Of a stretch of 64,000 nucleotides of DNA, positions 37,105 through 52,562 are shown in pieces. Position numbers and translations under genes: made by a program. How positions within the stretch are numbered: the stretch's first letter is position 1; every line of letters starts with the position of its first letter. The notes beneath the pieces are model-generated. The model made no database searches. It was given only the letters and a program-made list of their open reading frames with translations, and was not told where the DNA came from. Location of the stretch: assembly GCF_045679555.1 (NCBI RefSeq), contig NC_092098.1, positions 17,559,038-17,623,037 of the forward strand, written 5' to 3'. This stretch comes from Salvelinus alpinus. Taxonomy: Eukaryota > Chordata > Actinopteri > Salmoniformes > Salmonidae.

Positions 37105-37869
37105 TGTAAACAAATGTGTGAATCCTCTGCCTAAAATGTACAAAAATTAAGCTCCAAACGACTCCTTTAGTAGTCCGATGTGATTATTCAGTGATAGTAT
37201 CGTTTTATTTAGCCTATGAGTCTGGAGGTATGGCCCTACTATAAGATACAAGCCACTGGTGGTGTGACCTCAGCTCCAGGGAGTCTTCTTATGTCGCCGC
37301 CACGATAGCCACGCCCCATTAAATTAGCGATTTGTGAATGAACCATGGAATGAACACAGCTACACGGATCAAATTCTAATTTTGTGAATTCACGGGGATG
37401 GAACTGTAACATATGCCTATTAGCAGTTATCCTTTATATATAGCCTATACAAAGTGTTAGACATGTAGGCTAAAGCGGGATAAAGCCATTCATTAATATG
37501 CAACACTTCTATTAACTAGCCCTGGCCTAAAGTCTTTTGAAGATTTCCTTTGAAAACACATCTGCAACATTCTAATCTAATCTGTGTGACAATCTGACAA
37601 CATAACCTTTGCCAGTAAAATATTCTCAACAATTTTACAATAATATAACATTTATGTTGGATCTCTGTGTTTATATGATATCTGAAAGCCTATTTTGTAA
37701 ACAGCCCATGAACTATGAGAATAGCCTTGATAATTAGACTTCCCTAAATCGCTGAAATTGCGCAGATCCGTGATTGATGTCCAGATTACGCGCGCGTCAT
37801 AGTGACATTACAACGTTCTAACTATGATTTTAAATTGGACTACAGGTTTGCTTTTTTACAACTTTTAAT

Positions 37870-37940
37870 ATCTCGGTAGTCTAGGGGTATGATTATCGTG
37901 TAGGGTGCGTGAGGTCCCTCGTTCAAATCCCCGACGAGCC
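37870..37940 (+). pseudogene. Degenerate tRNA-Pro (AGG) gene
   Basis: It contains GTCTAGGGGTATGATT (D-arm/A box) and GTTCAAATCCCCGACGAGCC (T-arm/3' stem) of tRNA-Pro, with loop GTAGGGT placing AGG at the anticodon. Pairing is poor: the first two acceptor pairs, two anticodon-stem pairs and three T-stem pairs are lost. It is therefore most likely a pseudogene, 0.8 kb upstream of wnt11. Confidence 0.75.
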
Positions 37941-38335
37941 TTCTATTTGCATGTCCTATGCTATGCATTGACCTAAATGTTCCTCAATAAATTAAACAGG
38001 TAGATTAGATGTAGGTATGTAAAGGTCTCGAAACCAGTTATGTTTGATCTACGTTAGATTAATGGACAAACAAAACGATTGATCCACTCTTGGTTTGTAT
38101 ATATTAACGACTGAACGGCAACGATTGACGGATTGACGCGCTAAACAATTAGCTCAACTAATCCAATTAACATGGGCCATTATCGAGGAACTAAATTATT
38201 CTTACAACCAATACAGAACAGAAGAATTTAACCATTCTCACAGTCTGATACTTCGATGCTATCCGTTTTCAAGTGTGTGTTTATGTGTGCTATACACATT
38301 AGTCTCCCTGATAGAATCACACTATAGCCTCCCTG

Positions 38336-38468
38336 AGCTGACAAGCTAAAAATCTGCCGTTCTTCCCCTGAACAAGGCATAACCCACTGTTCCTAGGCCG
38401 TCATTGTTAATAAGAATTTGCTCTTAACTGACTTGCCTAGTTAATAAAGGTTAAATAAAAAATAAAAA
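38336..38468 (+). repeat. SINE, 3' two thirds
   Basis: It contains TTCCTAGGCCGTCATTGTTA, ACTGACTTGCCTAGTTAATA and an A-rich end. The tRNA-like head is missing; it belongs to the family at 6553-6673. Confidence 0.8.
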
Positions 38469-39596
38469 TTGACTTATAATAAAGGCTACCCACTAATCCT
38501 TATCAACAAAGAAAACAGGGAATGATAAACAGGGATTTATTTCACTAGCATGGTCAAATAAGAGCGTATAAACGGTTGATTATCTGCATGTGGTATGAGC
38601 AGAGGATTAATGGTTGAACGAGGGTTTCCAGGGGATGTCAGTGTGCCTTAGTGAGAAGATCATTCAAAATTGTGTTTATCTACCCCCTATTATATTCCCT
38701 CCGTGAGATAGGCTGACCTTTGTCTTATATGTAGTCTTATGGTAAGGCTTTGCCAGAATACTGTCAATGGGAACATGTAGAGGTAATGTTTGTTAAGTTT
38801 CTTTTAAAGGAACTAGGGGTCCAGTGGTATTGCCCCTCCTAATTTCACTATCATTACTTCTACATTTGTATTAATCTATTCACAAATAATCAGCAAAGGA
38901 TGGCGATTCAGTATTGTGCATGTAAGATGTTCATATTTGTACTTTGATATACTGTATACCATTTCTTCCTCAGTAGCCTATCCTAGCACTTTTTGGCAGA
39001 ACCATCATTTCTGTTTTCAGCCAAAACAAGAAATGCTCTGTAACCCTGTGGTGAGATTACTGATTTTCTAACACCAGCAAGGACCCTGAATAGCAGCACA
39101 TTTCTGCCACTGTGTGCTAAGGGTTGTCTGTCTCATCAAGCTCAGTCTATCAGAAACAAATCACGTCCATCTTTGAGGCTCATATTGTAGCTTCAGCATG
39201 TCCTCTGTTTTTGTTTTATCAGTTCAATGATTTTCTTTATGCTTAAAGTTGTACGATTATTATTTGGCTGATTGCTTGTTCCCATGTGGCATCTCATATT
39301 ACACTTGGTTGATTAATAACTCCAAGTCTCATTATAGAAACAAAATATTCACTGTCAAAACAAAACTAATTTTCTCTCCAGTGGGGCATGTGAGCTACTT
39401 TTGTCCAGCCTGGTCTCATAGAGAAGATGTAACATAGTAAACATACATCTGGGACACTCAAATTAGTATATGTCACGTTTTGTGCGGTTACATAAGACAG
39501 AAGGTTACTTAATGCAAAAATGAAAGTAGGGTGGTTGGTTGGGGTGGATGGGTAGGCGTATTATGTGAACATCTAGGAAGCTCACACCTCTCAACA
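38469..39596. other. Intergenic, wnt11 to eda
   Basis: Nothing recognised. Confidence 0.4.
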
Positions 39597-40142
39597 AAGC
39601 CAACACCTCTCATTACCCCGAGAACACCATCCTCACAGTGAAGCATGGTGGTGGCAGCATCATGCTGTGGGGATGTTTTCATCGGCAGGGACTGGGAAAC
39701 TGGTCAGAATTGAAGGAATGATGGATGGCGCTAAATACAGGGAAATTCTTGAGGGAAACCTGTTTCAGTCTTCCAGAGATTTGAGACTGGGACGGAGGTT
39801 CACCTTCCAGCAGGACAATGGCCCTAAGCATACCGCTAAAGCAACACTCGAGTGGTTTAAGGGGAAACATTTAAATGTCTTGGAATGGCCTAGTCAAAGC
39901 CTAGACCTCAATCCAATTGAGAATCTGTGTTATGTCTTAAAGATGGCTGTTCATCAGCGGAACCCATCCAACTTGAAGGAGCTGGAGCAGTTTTGCCTTG
40001 AAGAATGGGCAAAAATCCCAGTGGCTAGATGTGCCAAGCTTATAGAGACATACCCCAAGAGACTTGCAGCTGTAATTGCTGCAAAAGGTTGCTCTACAAA
40101 ATAATAACTTTTTTTGGGGGTGAATACTTTCGCAAGCCACTG
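39597..40142 (+). mobile_element. Tc1-like transposon, 3' half with open catalytic fragment
   Basis: It has no left end and a normal right end (GAATACTTTCGCAAGCCACTG). An uninterrupted 145-codon frame at 39667-40104 covers the end of the transposase: [20 protein letters not shown] (second catalytic Asp), [14 protein letters not shown] (third position region) and [15 protein letters not shown]. It matches the copy at 50905-52420 almost base for base. It lacks the N-terminal DNA-binding part, so it is not active by itself. Confidence 0.88.
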
Positions 40143-43100
40143 TACATTTACTATGTTACGTCTACCCCTGAGTGCAGGTTGTCATGTTTGCTCTCACCTA
40201 CCATATGTAATTCTGAATTGAAGGGTAGTTTCTTTGCCCCTCCTCTGCCCCCGGAACAGCCCCTCCCCTCCGCCTCTTTCTGTTCTGAGAACCCGGTGAG
40301 AACTATTTTACCCCAAAGCAAATCCTTCCTTTTGTTGGATACCCAGCTTTGGATTGGGTGTTAGGAGTCTTGAGAGGTGAGAAATCATTCATGTTTATGA
40401 AAGGTGAATTTTGAGGTGTGAACTGGCATGCAAAGGCTTGCCCTTCCTGTTCCTCTATTCATTCTTCTTAGAATGCTTATTCCTGGAATCCACCAAAGGA
40501 ATGAGAGTATAGCTTACACACACAAAATTACAGATAGTGTGTATTGCGTGTTGGAGAGGCAGACGTTTGAAGTCTTTGCTAAAAGGGCATATTTACAACT
40601 GATAAGAGCAAATAGGCATTGATTTTAATTTCTTTCAAAATGACCTGACAAAAATGTCGATTCGTCCTACATTTTGGTTCTTCCCATATCAAATCAGGGT
40701 TCCAAAGTTAATAGTGAGTTTCAATCATTATTGCATTTTTACCAAATATTCCTATTTTAGAGATGGTACTCAAATACATGCTCCTATGCCACAAGTGTGT
40801 TTATTTATTACACTTAAATAATGAGTCCTCTCTGTTTCTAAACTTTTCTGAATTTGATTTCTTACCAAAAGGGGGCACTGTACATCAACAAAATGTGGCT
40901 CCAGTAATGGCTCCATAGTTGTCATTAGACAGGCTGGCATTACGCTGTACTTCAACGCATTCTTCTTCCTTTGATGCTTAATTTAACGATGTGAACAGTT
41001 CCTTCACTGTCCTTGATCTAGGGAGGCCCCAGCCCAGTCTAACTCTGTGGAAAGACAATACAGTTTAGAATTTCTGGTAGTGGTGAAACAGAAGGATGCA
41101 CTTTCCAGTGCCATAGAATCCACATCTACTGTCTCAATCAGAGAGTGATTGTATCATCTTTATCAGATGACAAAAAACACATGTTAAAGATGGACTCCAG
41201 CTATTTTTGAACTTTTCCTGTTGAAAAACAAAATCCCAAGTTTATATACATTCATGTACACACTCTTGAGGGTAAAAAAGTGTTTTTAGACACAACTGCC
41301 AACTTCAAAGAGGTGGCCATTCAAGGAGTTGGCCGTTCAAGGAGTTGGCCGTTCAAGGAGTTGCACTCTGATTTCATCGGCTTCCCCCCTTGCTTGCAGG
41401 AACAATAGAGCAATAGCGCCAGGTCATGAGGATACCTGGACCACCTATTGAGATGTGCCTTTTGTTAAGTAAATAAAGTCATAAATGAGGTGAAAAGGAG
41501 TGTGTTGTTTAACGCTGGTTGATTGAGGTTACGCTTCCAAAGTCACACTAAGTATGTCCATGGCCCCCATGGGTGGAAAGGAAACAGCATCTAGCCTGCA
41601 TCAAACCTGCTCAAAGTAACTTGCTGGAAGCTGCATAGAGTATATTTGCTGTATTTTAAAGAAGCAATATATTCCTTAGTATGTCAATATATACCCCAGT
41701 AGATCAATACAGTAGGATCTTCTTTTCACTTCTTTCTTTTAACAACTGCCATAAGTGTTGTTACAAAATACTATGTTATATAACAACTGTGAATTAAAAT
41801 AATAATAATAATATAAATCAATACAATTTACAAAAACAGAATTCTATTTTATATACATATTTACAATCACAACAGAGTATACAAATGTACATATTAGTCA
41901 ACAAAGCAGGGAAACAATTATACCCTATTTACCTACAAACAATCCAAATAATTCATATCAAAATACATACCACAATGTATTGAAACACTTCAACTAAACA
42001 GTGTTTGAATTAAAAGGACTATAGCTACCAGAGTTTGGGACAATTCTATCTTGACTCAACTTGACTCAGGCATTGAATTTAATCACAAAGCATGAATTGG
42101 AGAATGAACCATTCTAAGCACTGAATTGAACCAAACTAATTCTGATTGCTACACAACTAAAGTAATACTACAAGAACATGGTACACTCACTGCCCTTTTT
42201 GGCACGTTTCTAAACTGAAAGTTGTAATGTTTGATACCAACTCGTATTGCAGACATTATGGATGATGTAGAATTTCCCATAATAACTGGAAAGAAATACA
42301 TTTGAACTTCCCTTGGTAATTGTCTTATCTATCTTTCCTTCCATAACGGTTATCAAACTAATTAAAAACAACTGGACATGATTCTGCTTTTGTCACCAGT
42401 TTTCCAGAAGGTTGACTGCATGGTGATTGACCAAACCCTGTAGTATTTACAATACATGGACAGTGCAGAGCAGTTGCATAAACATCCAGAAACTGCATGT
42501 TGACAGATAATCTGTGCCCTTAAATGCTTCCTTAAAGACTAATGTGTTCACTCACATATAAACATGAACATGCAAAGGAGTTATATGCTGAAAAATGTTT
42601 TGACTGTGTGTGATATTCACAAAAGATTCAAGCTGCCTATGTATATGGAAAGACGAAATTCTTCGGAGAAAAACTGAAACACAAATGGCCTTCCAGAAAC
42701 AGGACATGACTGGTTCAGCTCAAAGGGAATGACAAGTGAATTGGTTATTTCAAACAAACCAAAGAAGAACTAAAAAAAGCAAAGAAATATAATGGCGTCC
42801 ATGACAAGCCTTGGGATCATGACCGGTCAACATAGTAACATGAAGAATGTCATTTTAGGTCATGTTAGTAATTTGGAAAAATAAATCTACAGTATTAATC
42901 TGGGTGATTCCATATTTGACAAACAACTTCATTTGAAACATAAAAGAAACATCCATAAAGACCTTGTTATTTAACAGAGAGAGAGAGAAAGAGAGAGAGG
43001 TAGAGAGAGGGAGAGGGATATATTTGCCTACAGATCAATAATTTGTTTTAATCAGTGCACATTCTAACAGAGAAATGTGTGTGCTTCAGCTGTGCATGTT

Positions 43101-43900
43101 CAATTCATCAGAGAACTCTCACACGTTGTATTTCTATATTGTATTCAAAAGCTTTTACAGTATGTACCCATGTTACCTAACGACCTATATGACTCAGTGG
43201 ATTGATACAACACCAACAATCACATTCACTTCTCCAAATAGGTTTAGTTTGGTAGATAAAAACAAGCATTCTACAGTTGTTTAATAATATATAACAGGTG
43301 TTTTATGTACTTTGCCATGACAGACAGTTATTTTAGTGGAGACTTGAATGACTCCTGTCAATCTTGGTTTCTCAAGCATGTTATGATCAGGGAAACCAAG
43401 TTATTCCCAATAAATGCACTATTCTAGAAGTAAAGCCTAATGTATTTTTCTTCCTAAAAAAATCAGCAACTCCTCCCTTTCTTAATGCTTGCAAGTTGGG
43501 TGCATATTTGTCCATAATCAGCACCGAAGATCAGAGTCATCATCACTTGGAAAGAATCTTCCACTCAGAGATAACAGGCAGTGGGTTAATATCATTACAT
43601 CATTACACCCTAATATCAGGTAGGGTGGGACCTATCAGCTCAGTAGTAGCCTGAGGACGGGGCCTGGCCCAGCCTGAGGGTGGATACTGTATGTACTGTA
43701 CATGTCAACTCAGGAGTAGGTGGGCCTTCTCATCTCCTCATTGGTCGATATGTGATAGATGGTGGTGATGGTAGTAGAGGCAGAGTAGAGTCGGTGGAGA
43801 CTCCCACAAACCATAGATGGATATGGTGGTTGAGGGTTGGGGCTGGTTGAGGGTTGGGTCCTGATTTGACAGTCAGTTTGGTGGGCCTGTGTCTGCTTCT
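40143..43900. other. Intergenic, and likely eda 3' UTR at the right
   Basis: It contains a 16-bp unit (GGCCGTTCAAGGAGTT) repeated three times at 41315-41362 and a GA-rich run at 42978-43018. Otherwise AT-rich with no named element. The last few hundred bases before 43901 are probably the eda 3' UTR. Confidence 0.45.
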
Positions 43901-46202
<2,302 letters not shown>

Positions 46203-46377
46203 CTGAAAGAGATAGAACATACAGTTATAGAGAATCAAACAAGTTAAGGTGGGTGCAGATGCAGTACAATACAGGTTGAAAACACTCCCCCCAGCACAAG
46301 ATATGCCACTTCTGTTCTCAAAGATATGTCTTTACAGCTTTCCATCTCATCTCTCCCCTAGTCTAGATTGCAGAATT

Positions 46378-46487
46378 AAGTGATAAGGCCCGAGAAGACG
46401 GTGTTTGGAGGATATATTGGCACGGGTGTTGTTAGCAAACCGTGCCAATATATCCTCCAAACTCTGGCTTCGAGGGCATTATTACTG
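46378..46487. repeat. Foldback (hairpin) element upstream of eda exons
   Basis: A perfect core of 23 bp (46403-46425 with 46440-46462, containing GGAGGATATATTGGCACGG) around a 14-base loop, extended by imperfect arms (AAGTGATAA...GCCCGAGAAG and its partner). About 110 bp, non-coding. Confidence 0.85.
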
Positions 46488-47957
46488 GTTACCAACATAT
46501 TCAAATAATGATTGACATATCTTCATTAACATTTTTATTTTGATGAATTTATTCATACTATTTAATCCTAACACAATATATAGTCCCGACACAAAAAGTT
46601 CATTCTATCGATTCAGTTGCCAGAGACGCGACCCAATCGTTCAGTCTTTTTGTTCTGTATCTATGGACGCGACCCGATCGTTCGTTCTAAATGTTCCATT
46701 GCTATACTGGCTGGCAAAGTTCTTATCCCTTACTTGCTAGCTAGTCAACTACGGCTAACTTACAGTCACATCAAACAGTGCAGCCAGAATAACAACAGTA
46801 GCTGCATTTGCATTTGTTTAAGCTGTTTTCTAGTGACATTTATTTGGACACATCTATAACAATGAGCTAATAAGGAGCGATTTCGCCTGGCATAGAAAAT
46901 GTGCTCTCTCGTCAGGACACTGATGTTCAGAGCAGCTAGCCAACAACACAGCTAACACAATCACTTCAAACTGAAGCTGGAAAGACTGCAAACTAGCAGC
47001 TTTTCGTTTCGTTTGACCTTTTTTCAATTGGCATTTCTTTGTATATATCCCAAAAATTATGCCAGCTGATTCATAATTTCAACTGGCTGAGAATCGCTGC
47101 CTACCTGTCTGTCTGGCCCCGACTCCCGACACTTCATTATTATGGGACAGTTGGAGATCGAATTTGAATATGGAAACAATGTTGCAAATGTCGGAGAGAC
47201 AGATAGCAAGGTTTATACAAATCTCCGCTGTAGAAATCTAAATATTAGTCTAAAAGAAATGTGAGATAATGTGTAGATGTTTTTTATAGTGGAGATCAAG
47301 TTTATAAATTGCCTGGCTGGGCTGATGAAACGTGGATTGCGCAGTCAGATGGAACAGAGTAAATAGGCCTTTTAACGTCATAGATTTAGCCCGTGAAAAC
47401 TTGTGAAATAGACACCGGCTGGAATGTGGTTTTAACCAATAAGCATTCAGGATTAGACCCACCCGTTGTATAACTAAAAATATAGAGTCATATATTACTG
47501 TAGAAGCATGCAGAGCATATGATTAGAGTTAGCTTGAGGTGGTTTGTGCCTAACACAAGGTGAACCCAACTGAAAAGGAATCAACATGCTATTGTCCTGA
47601 AATGAATATGATTTACTCTCAACAAATACGATTTAAAAATTGTCTGTCCATAAAATTAGAAGGCGTAGTTTTCCGAGGGCAGCCATTATCTCTCCATTCC
47701 TTGTATATGTACTGTATCAAGATAACGTCTTGAGACATAAATAGATTTTCTCCTAAAAAATCTTTCATGAGTGATATAAAATCTGGAACACGTTAGGAGT
47801 GAAACATCTGAAATGCCAAAAGTCTTTGTCTGTGTATCACAGGCGAGCAGGAGGTGGTCTGGGAGTAATTATAATTGAAAGACTCAGGAATTTTTCTGAT
47901 TTGAGGAAAATATCTTTAAAGGTGGTTTTCATTGTTTATACTGCTGTATGTTGCAGT
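46488..47957. other. Probable eda intron or upstream region
   Basis: No exon with a furin site or membrane segment could be recognised. No named repeat. Confidence 0.35.
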
Positions 47958-48426
47958 TAGGGTTGTAAAGATACCGGTAATTTACTAAAGTTACCGGAAA
48001 CTTAATTTTGGTAATGAAGAGAAAATATATGACAATCTATCGTAACTTTGGTAATTTATACTTGAATAACTTTTAAAAAATGTATTCATATATTGCATTA
48101 ATTTATTATATCTATTACATGAGTTTCTAGACCAAATAGTCTAATTAATGAAAAGATCATCTAATCAACAATGGCATTATATTTTTTTTACAGCTTTGTC
48201 ATTCTATTTTAAATTTTAAAATCATCGTATTTAATTGTTTCATTTATTTTTCATGTGATAAACCCACACAGTGGGCAAGAGATAATTACAGATGACTGAA
48301 GTACCCAAAAGGCCACTAGATGTCTTGTGATGGATTACATAAAATCCCTGAAAGTTAACAAAATTCTGGTAGTTTATTGGTAAACTTCTAAAGTTTCCAG
48401 TAATATACCCTCCCTTTGCAACACTA
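47958..48426. mobile_element. hAT-like non-autonomous element with 8-bp target duplication
   Basis: It starts TAGGGTTGTAAAG and ends CTTTGCAACACTA, imperfect inverted ends. GTTGCAGT is present on both sides (47950-47957 and 48427-48434). An 8-bp duplication is the hallmark of the hAT superfamily. 469 bp, no transposase. Confidence 0.8.
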
Positions 48427-50280
48427 GTTGCAGTTGCGTTGGCTATGTCAAACAACACAAACAGAGAGTTTGAGTTTGCCATCCTTTGAGAAGCTTTTCT
48501 TCCAAGTTTTGACATGGAATGAAAATAACCTAAGAGCATTGTGTGTTACATGCGTCATAAAAACAACTTTCAAGAAAGCAAATCTGGAGATATGTCACAT
48601 TCCAAAAGTTAGAGGAATATTTTCGAACAAACTTTCAGAAATAAATTACTTTCAAGAGATGTTCAAAAATCCCAATCATTGTGCCCATGAAAGCCTGACG
48701 ACTCACACTAAATTCTTCAGCTGATCTGTCGTTTGCTACATACTTCAGTTTGAGACTGCCATCATTGAAGTCAGTTGTGGTGATAAGGAGCATGAGGGGC
48801 ATTGTACAAAACTAAACAAAGTCATCAGCGATTGGATCGTCTCTAACCAATCAGAGTGTCAAAGCCAATTACACATTTTAAAACTGCTGCTTCACCATGT
48901 GTGTTCTGGCTCTGACCCAACCCATCGGTTTCAGGACCAATCAGATGGCCCAAATTTGTTCGCATTCGGTTAAGGGTCGGGGAGGTACTCAAATCCAGAC
49001 TCATTGCGGAGAAGAAACTAACATCTGTGGGCGTAGCGTTTGGCCATAGCATTTGGCCAGAGTCTGGGTAGCCAGGCAAGCCCATGAGGGCCCTGATATG
49101 AAACACTTGTTATTAATTAATAGTGAGAGATGCCGTGGCACTGTGCCCACTGCTGTGCTCTGTGGTATATTTGGAGCTGTTTCTTTGTATAAGAGTGTGT
49201 TAGGGTTTCCCAAAAACAACTTCCCTAACCACAGCTTTCATAGCTGCCAGGTACTGCAAGCATGGGACTGGCTGAACACAATGAAATTAATGTTAGGACT
49301 CCAAAAACAATAAGACTTGGATGTTACTGGACCCGTATCAGAGTCTAGGATGGACAGTCAAAGTAAAATGGCCTGTAATGTCTGCACAGCACACGTCGTT
49401 TCTTGTAGTTGAATTGCAAGAATGGACCCATCCAAAGCGCTGCAATTATACAATTTGAAAAGAATACCTGAACAAACTTGCTCAACTCATATAAACAACA
49501 TCTGTGCAGCAACTAAGTGAAAATACGCAAGAAGACTGTCAATCACATTGTAAAACCTGTGATATACATGTGTGCCTGTTTGGCTTAGAAGTCTTTTTTC
49601 AATAAATGTCATAATTTTGCTGTTTTAATTACCATTGTTTCTTAATGTTGTCTAGATGTCTTCTCACCTAATCTATTTTTCTCAATTCATAAGCGTTCAA
49701 AAGTATGAAGAACAATTTGCTTAAGACACTAGCTTTCAAGTTTGTATTTATTCCAGATTACTTTCTTACCAAATGAGTTCAATAGTTTCTTTGATGAGCA
49801 AAATAAATGTATACCATGGCTAACTATGCATCCGAATGGTGAATAACTCTACAGTGAAGACGAAAAAAATTGACCGCACACGGAACAGACTCCAAAACAT
49901 TCCAATTCACTGGATCTTCCTTTGGTTTGTCAAATGTGCATACAGGCCCAACTGTGCTAAAATATCAAAAACTTTACACGCAGGAACTATATTGTATAAA
50001 GAAGATAGAAGTGCTCCTCATATTAAGGGAAACTGTTCACCTACAGCACCACCCAGTAATTCATCTGCACAAAATCCTAGCAAAGAAATCACTGAATTGG
50101 TCATAGCCAGAAAAGAGCCAAATGAGAATTACTCATTAAACAACTTACACATTTGTTGGATCAGTGATAACACGTTTTTACTTTGTTTTCATTGGCAGCC
50201 ATCTAGGAAATGACTGTTTTACTGGAAAGAGGAATAGAAAGCTAGGAGCACAGTTGATTTCACCAACTTCTATAGATGCA
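48427..50280. other. Intergenic or intronic, one dispersed repeat suspected
   Basis: 48895-49080 (with TTTCAGGACCAATCAGATGG and GGCGTAGCGTTTGGCCA) resembles a fish dispersed repeat I cannot name. The remainder shows nothing. Confidence 0.35.
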
Positions 50281-50904
50281 CAATCTAGAGCATTCTTTCA
50301 GGCTGCATCGCCTGGTACTGATGCATTGGGCTGTACCGCCTGGTACTGCAACTACTTCGCCTGCAACAGCATGGCTCTCCAGAGGTGGTGCGGTCAGCCC
50401 AACGCATCACCGGGGAAACACTGCCTGCCCTCCAGGACATATACAGCACCCGGTGTCATAGGAAGGCCAAGAAGAACCTAAGGCACCCAAGTCACGGTCT
50501 GTTCACTCTGCTACCATCATGCAGACAGACAGTACAGGTGTATCAAAGACAGGACCGAGAGACTGAAACAACAGCTTGTTCAACAGACCATCACTAGTCA
50601 GCCACCGCCCGGTACTCTGCCTGGCACCTTAGAGACAGTCACTAGCCTGCTACCACCTGGTACTCCCCTGCACCTTAGAGACTGTCACTAGCCCGCTACC
50701 ACCTGGGACTCCCCTGCACCTTAGAGACGTCTGCGCCATGTACAGTGCCTTCAGAATGTATTCACACCCCTTGACTTTTCCCACATTTTGTTGTGTTACT
50801 GCATGAATTTAACATTGATTCAATTTCCGATTTTGTGTCAATACCCCACACAATACCCCACAATGTCAAAGTGGAATTATGTTTTTTGAATTTTTTACTA
50901 TTTA

Positions 50905-52420
50905 CAGTGCCTTGAAAAAGCATTCATCCCCCTTGGTGTTTTTCCTATTTTGTTGCATTACAACCTGTAATTGAAATAGATTTTCATTTGGATTTCATGT
51001 AACAGACATACACAAAATAGTCCAAATTGGTGAAGTGAAATGAAAAAAAATAACTTGTTTCAAAAAATTCAAAACAATAAAAAACTGAAAAGTGGTGCGT
51101 GCATATGTATTCACCCCCTTTGCTATGAAGCACCTAAATAAGATCTGGTGCAACCAATTACCTTCAGAAGTCACATAATTAGTTAAATAAAGTCCACCTG
51201 TGTGCAATCTAAGTGTCACATGATCTGTCACATGATCTCAGTATATATACACCTGTTCTGAAAGGTCCCAGAGTCTGCAACACCACTAAGCAAGGGGCAC
51301 CACCACGCAAGCGGCACCATGAAGACCAAGGAGCTCTCCAAACAGGTCAGGAACAAAGTTGTGGAGAAGTACAGATCAGGGTTGGGTTATAAACACATAT
51401 CTGAAACTTTGAACATCCTACGGAACACCATTAAATCCATTATTTAAAAATGGTAAGAATATGGCATCACAACAAACCTGCCAAGAGAGGGCAGCCCACC
51501 AAAACTCACGGACCAGGCAAGGAGGGCATTAATCAGAGAGGCAACAAAGAGACCAAAGATAACCCTGAAGGAGCTGCAAAGCTCTACAGATTGGAGTATC
51601 TGTCCATAGGACCACTTTAAGCCATACACTCCACAGAGCTGGGCTTTATGGAAGAGTGGCCAGACAAATGCCATTGCTTAAAGGAAAAAATAAGCAAACA
51701 CGTTTGGTGTTCGCCAAAAGCAACGAGGGCGACTCCCCAAACATATGGAAGAAGGTATTCTGGTCAGATGAGACAAAAATTTAGCTTTTTGGCCATCAAG
51801 GAAAATGCTATGTCTGGCCCAACACGTGTCATCACCCCGAGAACACCATCCTCACAGTGAAGCATGGTGGTGGCAGCATCATGCTGTGCGGATGTTTTTC
51901 ATCGACAGGGACTGGGAAACTGGTCAGAAATTAAGGAATGATGGATGGCGCTAAATACAGGGAAATTCTTGAGGGAAACCTGTTTCAGTCTTCCAGAGAT
52001 TTGAGACTGGGACGGAGGTTCACCTTCCAGCAGGACAATGGCCCTAAGCATACTGCTAAAGCAACACTTGAGTGGTTTAAGGGGAAACATTTAAATGTCT
52101 TGGAATGGCCTAGTCAAAGCCCAGACCTCAATCTAATTGAGAATCTGTGTTATGACTTAAAGATTGCTGTACACTAGTGGAACCCATCCAACTTGAAGGA
52201 GCTGGAGCAGTTTTGCCTTGATGAATGGGCAAAAATCCCAGTGGCTAGATGTGCCAAGCTTATAGAGACATACCCCAAGAGACTTGCAGCTGTAATTGCT
52301 GCAAAAGGTGGCTCTACAAACTATTGACTTTGGGGGGGTGAATAGTTATGCATGCTCAAGTTCTGTTTTTTGTCTTATTTCTTGTTTGCCCAGGGAGGTG
52401 AATACTTTCGCAAGCCACTG
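50905..52420 (+). mobile_element. Tc1-like transposon, full length, nested
   Basis: Ends CAGTGCCTTGAAAAAGCATT and ACTTTCGCAAGCCACTG with TA duplicated at 50903-50904 and 52421-52422. The transposase begins at 51320 (MKTKELSKQVRNKVVEKYRS) and runs to about 52327. The N-terminal helix-turn-helix (SGLGYKHISETLNI) and DDE part ([19 protein letters not shown] at about 52018-52079) are present. Several stops and frameshifts make it inactive. Sister copy at 39597-40142. Confidence 0.9.
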
Positions 52421-52562
52421 TAATTACAAATGAAAAGCTGAAATGTCTTGAGTCAATAAGTATTCAACCCTTTTGTTATGGCAAGCCTAAATAAGTTCAG
52501 GAGTAAAAATGTGCTTAACAAGTCACATAATAAGTTGCAGGGACTCACTCTGTGTTCAATAA

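Noticed and set aside
41315-41362. Possible CRISPR-like or regulatory array
   Set aside because: Only three adjoining 16-bp units without spacers; a small minisatellite in a vertebrate genome.
42978-43018. GA-rich tract as a possible promoter element
   Set aside because: Simple-sequence repeat with no gene start nearby.
43364-43654. 96-codon plus-strand frame left of eda
   Set aside because: No homology; lies in the presumed eda 3' UTR on the opposite strand.
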